Shown: positions 22,054-30,178 of the stretch, one piece after another
How the letters are laid out: each line of letters starts with the position of its first letter
Position numbering within the stretch: the stretch's first letter is position 1
Assembly (NCBI GenBank): GCA_021464525.1
Contig: JADRCO010000586.1
Coordinates: 1-30,178, forward strand
Length of the DNA: 30,178 nucleotides
DNA from: Rhizophagus sp. LPA8_4_AMF
Taxonomy: Eukaryota > Glomeromycota > Glomeromycetes > Glomerales > Glomeraceae
Direction: 5' to 3'
Program-made: the position numbers and the translations under genes
The notes under the pieces: model-generated
Told to the model about the DNA's origin: nothing
Seen by the model: only the letters and a program-made list of their open reading frames with translations
The model's database searches: none

Positions 22054-22140
22054 AGATACAGTAATGTGTGACGCAGTAAAACTATCTTCAAATTTAATCT
22101 ATTCGAGCTTGCAATCCAATTTAAAGAAAAATATTAGTTA

Positions 22141-23095
22141 ACAGAAACGGTAATAGAAGTTTGGTCGCCAGTAGCAAACTTACTAGTTTCCAACCTTGAG
22201 CGCATTAAAAACAAAAAAGGTATGATATTTAGGCAACAGAAATGGTTATATACAAATAGAATTTTGAAGTTAATGGTATTTGTAAATATACCAGTGTTCA
22301 TATTTTAGTTGCATGAACATTTATTCCTAATCCAGAAAATAAGCCTTACGTTAATCATATTGATGGCATCAGACATGATAATTGGGCTATTAATTTGGAA
22401 TGGATAACTCCTAAAGAAAATGCTGAACATAGGGTATTCCCAAATTCTAGTCACGGTCAAGATAACTCTAGACAAATCGTTCAGAAAATATTAGATGGAA
22501 ATGTTATTCGAGTCTGGAATTCCATCTGCATCGGCGATAAGAATCTCAGAAAATAGCATTTCAGCATGTTGTAGTAAAAACTGAATACCACTGGTAGTTG
22601 GTGTTAGATGTATTATGAAGATTATGTAGAACAAAATCCTGATGAAGAATGGAGAGAAATAGAGATTAGTTTACAAAAATTCAGAGTCTCATCCTTAGGA
22701 AGAGTTCAGTTAATCAACAGCTTAATTACCAAAGGATTATTACATGCAGGCTATTACCGAATTGGCCAGATTTATAAATATCAGGTTCATCATTTGATGG
22801 CGTTAGCATTTTCTCTGAATGAACTATATTGTCAGTAATTCTGCAAACAATAGGCATCTAATCTCAAATGATATACACCAAAAGAAAATGTTTAACATGC
22901 CGTACATCTTAGGCTTATAGCAGTAACCTTACCAAACATGCCGTCAAGCAGATTTTTGATGATGATTCTATTCAAAAATTCCCATCCATAGCAGAAGCAT
23001 AACACGTAACTGGAATTGACAACGTAAATATTGAACGAGTATGTCAAGATATTCGAAATTATGTCATTAGGAATACATCACATGATAAACATTGA
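22141..23095 (+). pseudogene. decayed double NUMOD4/HNH/NUMOD1 homing-endonuclease-like gene
   Basis: There are two tandem modules. Module 1 has a NUMOD4-like start (VIEVWSPVANLLVSNLERIK, from about 22,150). An HNH core follows ([12 protein letters not shown], then [19 protein letters not shown], about 22,335-22,433), then a NUMOD1-like tail ([18 protein letters not shown]). Module 2 has DEEWREIEI with FRVSSLGRVQL (about 22,640-22,710), YQVHHLMALAF, a TPKEN relic, and a NUMOD1-like end (IFDDDSIQKFPSIAEA, then ERVCQDIRNYVIRN) closing near 23,095. HNH/NUMOD proteins cut DNA in homing introns and phages. Nuclear double-module versions are, as I recall, numerous in Rhizophagus. Here a TGA interrupts module 1 near 22,313, the frame shifts between its NUMOD4 and HNH parts, and module 2 has lost most of its HNH core. 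It is not functional. Confidence 0.75.
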
Positions 23096-23211
23096 ATGAG
23101 TCAGTCATCTCACGCACAAATATACTTAATATACTGAGTGTGATTTATCATTTATGTGATATAATTACATTTTAAATCACACAAAAAAGTATAAATATGA
23201 AATGACTCATT
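23095..23211. promoter_or_regulatory. nested inverted repeats with two AP-1/Gcn4-like TGACTCA sites
   Basis: The outer arms are AATGAGTCA (23095-23103) and TGACTCATT (23203-23211); the inner arms are GTGTGATTTA (23138-23147) and TAAATCACAC (23173-23182). Each outer arm is a TGACTCA bZIP site in opposite orientation. The structure ends 45 bp before the ATG of the small unknown gene and begins at the end of the HNH fossil. It could be a promoter for the former or a small foldback insertion. Confidence 0.5.
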
Positions 23212-23256
23212 TTATTTAACTTTAAATATTTTTTAACGCAAAAAAAACTTATCAAT

Positions 23257-23595
23257 ATGTCAGATGAATTAAAGTCTTTAAAGTCTCCCCAACGCCTATG
23301 AGATTCAGAAGAACTAAAGTCTATACGACACCAAAGGGCTTTAGAATTATTACAAAAGCCTGGAATAAGGGAATCTTTAAAGAAACTTTTTAACTTGACT
23401 GCATTAAAAGAGTTTGAAGAGGCTGGAGAAGTTCCTGAAGAGGACAATGATACTTTAGGTATTTATAATCATTTAGAACTTTTACAAAATCTCAAATTTT
23501 AAACTTTATTCGTTGAACTTCTAGCATACCTTGAGTATAAGAAATGCAAAGATCGTAAGAATGACATTAGATCAACTGGTGGGGTTACTAGATAG
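23257..23595 (+). pseudogene. small multi-exon gene of unknown function with one in-frame TGA
   Basis: Exon 1 (23257-23458) reads MSDELKSLKSPQRL, a TGA at codon 15 (23299-23301), then DSEELKSIRHQRALELLQK, SLKKLFNLTALKEFEEAGEV and PEEDNDTL, highly charged and helix-rich. A GTATTT donor and a TTCTAG acceptor join it in phase to exon 2 (23525-23595), which gives AYLEYKKCKDRKNDIRS and stops at TAG. The same exon 2 in another frame reads TLDQLVGLLDREQL. That frame runs to a GTAAGT donor (after 23605) and joins 23672-23740, giving EPEDESLPMEINKM and a TAA. So a third exon in a different frame is also possible. I recognise no family. It could be a recently dead gene, a read-through case or an assembly error at one base. 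Confidence 0.45.
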
Positions 23596-24061
23596 AGAGC
23601 AATTGGTAAGTCAAGTCTATTAATATTCTACTTGATCAATAAAGCCGAACTCATATGACATAATTTTTAAGGAACCAGAGGACGAATCTCTTCCAATGGA
23701 GATAAACAAAATGTTGGAGATATGTTTGGGGTCACTCTAACAATACTCTAAAATAAAATCTAATTTCTAATTAAAAGTTATTTATAATTTTGCATTTTAT
23801 AAATTTTATTTGCAAATTATGATTCACATATGCAAATTATTTTCAAATTTACTGTGTAATTAATTTAATTAAACTAATTTAAAATACTTATTAATAAGTT
23901 ATTATTATAAATTTAAATAATTTTTAGCTACTATGGAAGGATATAGGTGAATTTCATAGGGTGATGGTAGGGCACAGGAGCAATCTTATGGATGGGGAAC
24001 TGGTTTGGAGTTTTAATAAATTAGTTATATAACAGATACTATTGCATTTTCACATATAATT

Positions 24062-24102
24062 AATAAACTCACAAATTGCACTACCTTGCAAAAAAAAAAA
24101 AA
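24062..24102 (+). repeat. AATAAA followed by 13-A tract: possible retrocopy tail
   Basis: AATAAA (24062-24067) is followed 22 nt later by an uninterrupted run of 13 A (24090-24102). This spacing is that of a genuine cleavage and polyadenylation site with a templated poly(A) tail, so a reverse-transcribed transcript may end here. The upstream 150 bp (23,930-24,020) is less AT-rich but has no recognisable protein. Confidence 0.4.
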
Positions 24103-24154
24103 TTTAAATAATTTTAATATCAAATTTTAAATTGGTTAATTATATAATTATATA

Positions 24155-24582
24155 CAGTCAGACCCACACCCTATGTAATCACCCCTCTTTATAAGCACTT
24201 ATTTTTGTAGAACGGATTTAGTATTATTAAATTATCTCTATAACAGCTATAATCACTATTACACAAAAATTTCAACATACATATATTATTTATATTAATA
24301 ATAAACCCTTCTGTAATCACCTATAAATTATAATTCTGATCACATATTATAATTTTTGACAAATTATAAAATCATATAAATATATATTATTATAAATTGT
24401 AATTTTCTTATTAGAAAACTTTGTAATTTTGACTAGCACTATATTCGGCCAGAATTTTAATATTTCTATAACTTTAGCTAAAACTTAATTTTAGTTAAAT
24501 TTAAAAATCTCTATAAAATCACACTTCTATATAATTACCAATTTTGAAGGAACCAAATAAATGATTATATGAAGGTCGACTG
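24155..24582. mobile_element. Tc1/mariner or pogo-type MITE with TA target-site duplication
   Basis: The element starts CAGTCAGACC at 24155 and ends GGTCGACTG at 24582, an inverted repeat with one inserted base. It is flanked by TA on both sides (24153-24154 and 24583-24584). CAGTYGACC-type ends with a TA duplication are typical of the pogo/Tigger/Fot branch of the Tc1/mariner superfamily. The 428-bp interior has repeated CTNTATAATCAC-like words in both orientations and no ORF, so it is non-autonomous and was moved by a transposase coded elsewhere. Confidence 0.8.
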
Positions 24583-24932
24583 TATAATACTTTTTAATAC
24601 AAAATTTTCAGAAATTAATATATTAGTCCTATATGTAAAATGTGATTATATAAAAGTCTTATATTTATAATTATAAAAAAGGTAACTATATAAAAAAATT
24701 GATTGTATTATTACCTAATTATAATATTATAATTTAGTTACAATATTATATAACTTTTGCTTTTTTTAAAAGTAGATTGTAACTTATTATATATAACATT
24801 TTATTAGGCATCCCTATAAGATCATGTTATTTAATTTCTGCTTAATATTTATATTATTATTTACATTAGTTTAGCTTAATACTGTGCAACAATTTGAAAT
24901 TACTATACTATATTAGTATTATCTATTAAAAT

Positions 24933-24964
24933 ATGATTTTGGTAGCCTGCTACAATAAAATCAT
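24933..24964. repeat. 32-nt near-palindrome ATGATTTT...AAAATCAT
   Basis: Outer arms ATGATTTT and AAAATCAT enclose inner arms TAGC and GCTA. It directly abuts the larger foldback at 24,961-25,115 and may be part of the same decayed element. Confidence 0.5.
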
Positions 24965-25115
24965 TATTAAGTAAGAAGTATTAAATATTACGATTATTTT
25001 AACCATTGACATTATATAATTGGCCATTATACTATTACATGGCACAATAATGGCCAATCATTTAACATCAATAGTCATAAATCTTCATATTGAATACTTT
25101 TTACCCAATAACTAT
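24961..25115. mobile_element. foldback (long hairpin) element, about 65-bp arms
   Basis: ATTGGCCATTAT (25019-25030) and ATAATGGCCAAT (25047-25058) pair perfectly across a 16-nt loop. The pairing continues outwards with mismatches: GTAAGAAGTATTAAATATT on the left corresponds to the complement of ATATTGAATACTTTTTACCC on the right. The whole can form one hairpin of roughly 155 nt. There is no coding capacity. It is consistent with a foldback or MITE-type relic. Confidence 0.6.
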
Positions 25116-25436
25116 ATAATATTTTAATATTACAGTTATAACTATTAATATCTTTAAATAGAAACTAATAAAACTAATAATATTAACTTATTAGTTTGAT
25201 TTGTAACTTAAATTAATTCAGTTCAATTTAACTTTAACCTCAAGTTAAATCAAGCAAAACCATTAATATTATTATATTATATAATATTTAATTATTTTAT
25301 TCTATAATGTTACAATTTATTATTTTAATATTTAATAATTTTTTTTAAAGTAATATTGCAAATTAAATTAGTTATACTGTTTTTATATTTATTTTTATTT
25401 TAATTTTTTTAAAATTTCCACACCATTTATCATTCA

Positions 25437-25475
25437 TAAGAACCCTATATATGTTCTGTCAGTGAATTATTTATC
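25437..25475 (+). repeat. dispersed repeat, copy A
   Basis: GAACCCTATATATGTTCTGT with CAGTGA here matches GGAACTTTATATATGTATTG with TCAGTAA near 27,846 in the same orientation. The preceding CATTTATCATTCAT and a following CAG are also shared. Direct copies 2.4 kb apart flank the 26.0-27.1 kb poly(A)-tailed region. The family is unknown. Confidence 0.35.
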
Positions 25476-26039
25476 TATACAGGTAATATTATTATCTGAT
25501 ATAAATCCTTAATTAAAGTAAGAGCCTGTAATTTTAGAAGGTAATTTGGGACTTTGCTATTCTGTAGAGATCAGAGGAATGGAAAGATGTTAATATAATT
25601 TGAATAATAAACTATCTAATAGCAGACTTTGAAAAGAGGTCTACTTATATCTAAATTATAGATTTTTATATTTATTTTATAATAGAAATTTTATAAAAAA
25701 ATTTATATTATTATTATTATTAAAATGCAAATCTTGTAATTAAATCTTAATTATAAATTTTAATTATAATTATAAGGAATTCGAATTCTTTGATTAATTG
25801 ATTAATTAGTTTTAGCAGTCTATAATTGATTAAAAATTAATTAATTATATTTAATTGATCAATTAATTAATCAAAATATAATTATAATAATTGATTAAAT
25901 AAATCAACTAAACTAATTAATTATTAATAACAGATAATATGTAAAAAAAATATACAGGACCAGCACACTTATGAACTACTTTTCTCAAATGCGCGGTTAT
26001 TAATTTTGAAAGATTTTTGGATATTTTTTCATCTTTGCC

Positions 26040-27124
26040 GCTTTCCTTTCTACCTTCTTTTCATTTTCTCTCCTACCCTCTTTTTCCAAAAGGATGTGTT
26101 TACTTGATTGGCCTTATTTGAAAAGCCGTATTACATCACAAACTAAGCCCCCTTCCGTTTTTGACCTGGACGTATTTTTGGCACGTGTTATCACGTATAA
26201 AGATAATTCCTACATACAAAATCAACAACAACAAATATCACGTGACATGTATGGCCTATACCCTTTTTTAAATTATGACTCTTATTAGATAAACATTTGG
26301 CCATAGATTCTTCTACACTTGAATGGGATTTTACTTGATAATACTTTTAAATTGAACGTATATTTGAATTTGCGGCTCATTTTTGGATAGTTTTTCACAT
26401 CATGACAAAAGAAGAATAGAGATAAATGGACAACACACCTTGGTGCTACTAGTTCCCATTTTGGTTTTATTTTCTTTTTATATAGATTTTCTTTTTTCTT
26501 TTTTGTTTTCTATTATTTTTTCTTTTTTTGTTTTTCTTTTATTCTCTTTTTACCTTATAGAAATTTCTTGGGTAAGTTTGTTTGGTCTGCCTATTATTGT
26601 GGTATAGGAGGTGTGGAGTTCTCTTTCCTATTAATTTCATACTTGGTAGAGAATCCTATCTACAATAATCTTTTCAACATTTATGAACAGATCTCTCATG
26701 CTTACTGTATACGTCAATGAAAGAATTAACAATATTACCATGTGATGGGCTGGAGGCATTTGTGTATTATTAAGAGGAATTTCTACTTTAGCAATCATAT
26801 ACAGGAGACAATAGAGTTATGTGAATTAGCGGTATACCTTCTATATTTTGGTGAGTCAATAGGGATTATAAAATTGCGGTGCAGCAAGTTTTTGGACACT
26901 AAGTTCCTTAGACTATGGGGCAGTTCTGCTAAGATGGGTTGTAGATCTACAATTCTACCCATACAGGAATAAGATTCTACCGATAGTGCATATATGGGGT
27001 TCATTAGAATAACGGATGGTGTTGTACTTAATTACATTAAATAGCTAGATTTCATTTTTTTACACAATTTGTTATTTATATTAACTTTAATAAAGTATAA
27101 TATATGCTACAAAAAAAAAAAAAA
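26040..27124 (+). other. transcript-like segment ending in AATAAA and 14-A tail
   Basis: This segment is less AT-rich than its flanks, starts with a C/T-rich run (26,041-26,090) and ends with AATAAA (27089-27094), 16 nt of spacer and 14 A (27111-27124). Open stretches inside (for example MCLLDWPYLKSRITSQTKPP at 26,094-26,288) match no family I know. Two CACGTG words lie at about 26,180 and 26,240. It could be a retrocopy of a gene or noncoding RNA, or a real locus with an A-tract by chance. No target-site duplication could be fixed. Confidence 0.35.
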
Positions 27125-27294
27125 TATGTAAAAAAATATAAATTTGAATATTATATAATGATTTAATAATAAAATATTATTAAAGTATTGTATTATATAT
27201 ATAGAAATATTAAACATTATTAGATATAAAATATAATATGATTTTTATTTATATATAAGTTATTTTTTCAAATTCTAATAGGAATATTAATGAT

Positions 27295-27663
27295 CTGATT
27301 CAGATTAATTAGACTATAATCCAGTTCTAAAAACTAATTTTGGATTGAATTACATAGGATTAGACTGATAGGACTATCAGTCCTATTAAACAATTCTATA
27401 AGAAATTTTTTAAATAAAATTCATAATGCCAACAAGAATTATGGTAAAATAATATTATATGATTCCAAAAAAAGAAATTTTTATTTTGTGAAAATTGAAA
27501 TTTATTGTTATATAAGGATATACTAATTTTCAAAAAAGGAAATTTTGTTAATTCTGGTAAAAATTTTTTTATAGAATCACAGTTCAGATTACAATCCTAT
27601 AGAACTAATCAGTCCTATTCTTTGGTTTAGTTCTAGGCCATAAACTAATAAAGACTGAATTAG
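27295..27663. mobile_element. MITE-like element with long imperfect inverted repeats
   Basis: The left end CTGATTCAGATTAATTAGAC (27295 on) corresponds to the reverse complement of the right end, which reads CTAATTCAGTCTTTATTAGT. The match continues through a shared AGTTCTAAA/AGAACTAAA, AGGATT and TTCTATAARAAA, giving arms of over 100 nt with many mismatches. The left arm also contains GACTGATAG-GA-CTATCAGTC (27363-27382). There is no ORF. It is old, judged by divergence of the arms. Confidence 0.55.
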
Positions 27664-27840
27664 AATTAGACTATTAACATCTTTAAATTCCAATTATTCT
27701 ATATAGTAATAACAAATTTTCTTTTTTTTTTAATATACTGCGGTATATATTAAGATTTATTAAAGTTATATTTAATAATACAAGTAAAATCAAAACTATC
27801 TAAAATAACTAATCATAATACCATCCATTATTCATTTATT

Positions 27841-27895
27841 TCAAAGGAACTTTATATATGTATTGTCAGTAAGAACATTTCTTACGCAGATAGGA
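27841..27895 (+). repeat. dispersed repeat, copy B
   Basis: Same-orientation partner of the copy near 25,437. The shared core is GAAC-TATATATGT-TGTCAGT, with four mismatches over about 24 nt. It may be the edge of a decayed element extending to the right. Confidence 0.35.
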
Positions 27896-28739
27896 ATGTG
27901 AGACGACACTCATATCTTAAAAAATATCACTCCTTATGGTCTTGAGAAAAATACTTAAAAATCTATTACACTGCAATTTAGAGTAAAAGATTTTCTCTTA
28001 AAACTGTCATTATTATATATAACATTAGTACTAAACCAATAGTAAAATTCAAATCAATCCTCTTATAATTTCTATAAAATTTAATTACTAAGCAAAATAG
28101 AAGAGTTGGCCTGTCAAACTGTATCTATTGCAAGCATTATTAAAATCTTTGAAACTAATGACTAATCTAGACTATCTATTAGCAGCATAAATAATTTCAC
28201 TAAAAATAGGTTAAATAAATAGAGAGACTTGATAAAGTCTTGGATAATAATTATATATTATTGTTTAGAACTGATTATAATATTTAAAAGTTTAAAAAAG
28301 TTTATTTAAACTATTTATATTGAAAAAATAATTTACAAATTATGCTTTTTCCTCTTGCTGATTCTTTAGTATCTTTATAATAATATCACTACAAAAATCT
28401 CAAAATAAAAGTAAAAAAATAATATTTATTTGTATTTATTCAGTTAATATTTTTATTTTTTGTATTTTTATTAAAAGATTTTTTTAAAATAAAAAAACTT
28501 TCACATATATAGGTTTCTACTGAAAAAGAAATAAAAAGTATGCAAATAGCAGCTCATAATAAAATTACACATAATTCTACAAATACTTAGATCAAGGAGA
28601 TAATTGTAATCTTATATTACACTTAATAAAATCATATGATTCATAATATAATAATTTGATTGGCTGACAAAAAGGAAAGAAAAGGTAAATTTATATTAAA
28701 TTAAATATAATATAATATATTTTACTATCTAACTTTATT

Positions 28740-28985
28740 GTCTGGAGCAAAGCGGAGAACTATCTCTGGAGACGAAAATGTAAAAAATGTTTATCCTTAA
28801 AAAACGTCCTTCCACAAAAATGATAACAATTTCCTTTTTTGAATAATTATACACTTCGTGTTATTTCCTTTTGGAACCCCCTGAAATATACTTGTTGTTA
28901 CATCACTGAAATTTTGTGTTACATTTGATGAATAAAAAAAGATAAACAAAGATAGATGAACAAGTGAAAATTTTTTGCTCCAGAC
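28740..28985. mobile_element. MITE with GTCTGGAGCAAA inverted ends, sibling of the 13.8-kb copy
   Basis: GTCTGGAGCAAA (28740-28751) and its perfect complement TTTGCTCCAGAC (28974-28985) bound 246 bp that are richer in G and C than their surroundings. The left end continues GCGGAGAACTATCTCTGGAG, matching GCGGAGGATTATCTGAG at the end of the 13,838-14,199 element. CCTTCCACAAAA and CCCCTGAAATAT also recur there in the same order. There is no ORF and no clear target-site duplication. This copy's ends are better preserved, so it is probably younger. Confidence 0.7.
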
Positions 28986-30178
28986 CTACAACGGTTTCCG
29001 TTTCCCTAGTAAATAAAAATGAATTTATTATTATTATAATTTAAATTTAAATCTTATTTATTATAAATATTAATAATAAATTTATTAAAAAATTTCTGAA
29101 ATAAAATTAATTTATATAAATTTCTTTAGCTATAAGTTTGTAATAAAAAACTGATTTGCTTGTTTAATAATAATAAAAAATATTTTGTTAGAAAAATAAT
29201 ATATATTATTTTACTAAACTTTTAATATTTCTTTTCATATAGTTAAATAATAATATTACTATTTAAAATTTTTTTTTTTAATAATTAGAATTAATTAAAA
29301 TTCAAAATAATAAAATTATTTTATATAAAAATATTGAGTAATTAAAATTGTATTTTATTTTTTTTTCACTAGCCACCTACTATACAACTAATTAAATGTA
29401 ATTTGTCAGTAGAATATTATTTATATGTATAAATTTGCATTGTTTATTACTTAGTAGATTTAACCATATGGTCTTAAACAGTAAAACTAAATTTGAAATT
29501 ATTATTTTAATTAGTTATATTACTAAAAAAATAAATATAAAAATATGATTAGTTTATTTATTATATTAATATTATATTAGATTTAAACCTAATAGTTCAT
29601 AAAAAGACAATTTATTGGAATTATATTTTAATTGAGAAAAATTTCACAATTATGATTAAATATATTAGAGAATTATGTTAGATTAAAAAATTTTTAAATT
29701 TACATAGAAATGGATTATTAAATAATTATAGAGCATTAATAAAAATTTTGATTGATCTAATATTTTTAAAGTATTAAAAGGAAATATATAATTTATTAGT
29801 ATTTTAGATAATGATCTTAACTTATTCAAGATAAAAATTAAGACCAAAGAATTACCAACATTTAATTGAATAATTTAATAAAAAGAAAATCACATATTTA
29901 CAAAGAACAGTAGTGAAAATATGATCACTTATCTATGGTTTACTAAAATATGATCAGAAAGGTGTAATTATTATTACAGAAAATGATTATTTCATCAAAA
30001 AAAAATAAAACAGATTCAAATCAAATTCTATTGATTATTCAAGATTTTAATATTTGGAACGTTAATAAGAATTATAATATATTAATATTAGCTAAAAGTT
30101 TTATATATAAAAAAATTAGTTAATTTGTACATCTAATGTTAAGGAATTTTTTTCCAAAAGAAAGATATAAAGAACTTA
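28986..30178. other. extremely AT-rich tail of window, no gene seen
   Basis: This 1.2-kb stretch is almost wholly A and T, with no open frame of interest and no conserved protein. A weak Tc1-transposase-like impression near 29,900-29,990 was judged too thin to report as a feature. Confidence 0.5.

Noticed and set aside
23172-23447. Minus-strand Ser-rich open frame opposite the small unknown gene
   Set aside because: The plus strand has in-phase splice sites and charged helical composition; the minus frame is its shadow.
25780-25925. TTAATTGATTAATTAATC-rich palindromic stretch as an origin or centromere element
   Set aside because: AT-rich sequence of this composition yields such palindromes by chance, and nothing else supports an origin.
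26383-26607. Hydrophobic Phe/Leu-rich plus-strand open frame
   Set aside because: It is produced by a long T/C-rich tract. Low complexity explains the apparent membrane segment.
28090-28240. Possible Tc1/mariner helix-turn-helix remnant (TVSIASIIKIFE-like words), with a weak echo near 29,900
   Set aside because: The resemblance is limited to about a dozen residues and no DDE motif or inverted ends could be tied to it.

Overview
The window looks like nuclear DNA of an early-diverging, very AT-rich filamentous fungus. An arbuscular-mycorrhizal fungus (Glomeromycotina, Rhizophagus-like) fits best. The reasons are short AT-rich GT-AG introns in every conserved gene, opisthokont housekeeping genes, an OLE1-type desaturase with a C-terminal cytochrome b5 domain, a DUF2985-like membrane protein known mainly from fungi, and decayed Crinkler-like and double NUMOD4/HNH genes of kinds that are expanded in those genomes. 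The species call is inference; the gene calls rest on reading the exons.

Left half (about 0.9-16.4 kb): a compact block of eight conserved genes. In order: AP-2 complex alpha adaptin (minus, 9 exons); MAM33/p32 mitochondrial acidic matrix protein (plus, 7 exons), divergent from AP-2 alpha across a 333-bp promoter with a CACGTG palindrome; a penta-EF-hand calcium protein (plus, 7 exons); RBM48, a minor-spliceosome factor (minus, 8 exons); OLE1-type acyl-CoA desaturase (minus, 4 exons); TANGO2/NRDE family protein (plus, 3 exons), divergent from OLE1 across 1.07 kb; an HSBP1-like coiled-coil protein (minus, 4 exons, one of 24 nt); and a three-exon membrane protein resembling DUF2985 (minus). I rebuilt all of these exon by exon. 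Exon phases agree throughout except at the first intron of RBM48. No operon-like functional link is evident: they are unrelated housekeeping genes.

Right half (about 16.4-30.2 kb): no intact conserved gene. It holds a broken Crinkler-like header fossil (about 18.0-18.3 kb), unidentified minus-strand coding remnants (about 20.0-21.7 kb), a decayed double NUMOD4/HNH/NUMOD1 gene (about 22.14-23.1 kb), a small three-exon gene of unknown function with one in-frame TGA (23.26-23.6 kb), and two poly(A) tracts behind polyadenylation signals that look like retrocopy tails (24.1 and 27.1 kb). It also holds several non-autonomous DNA-transposon-like elements: a Tc1/mariner or pogo-type MITE with a TA duplication (24,155-24,582), long inverted-repeat elements at 19.5 and 27.3 kb, a foldback at 25.0 kb, and a MITE at 28.74-28.99 kb whose sibling sits at 13.84-14.20 kb inside the gene block. 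The contrast between halves suggests a border between a conserved core compartment and a repeat-rich accessory one. I found no tRNA, rRNA, CRISPR array or convincing U12-type intron.
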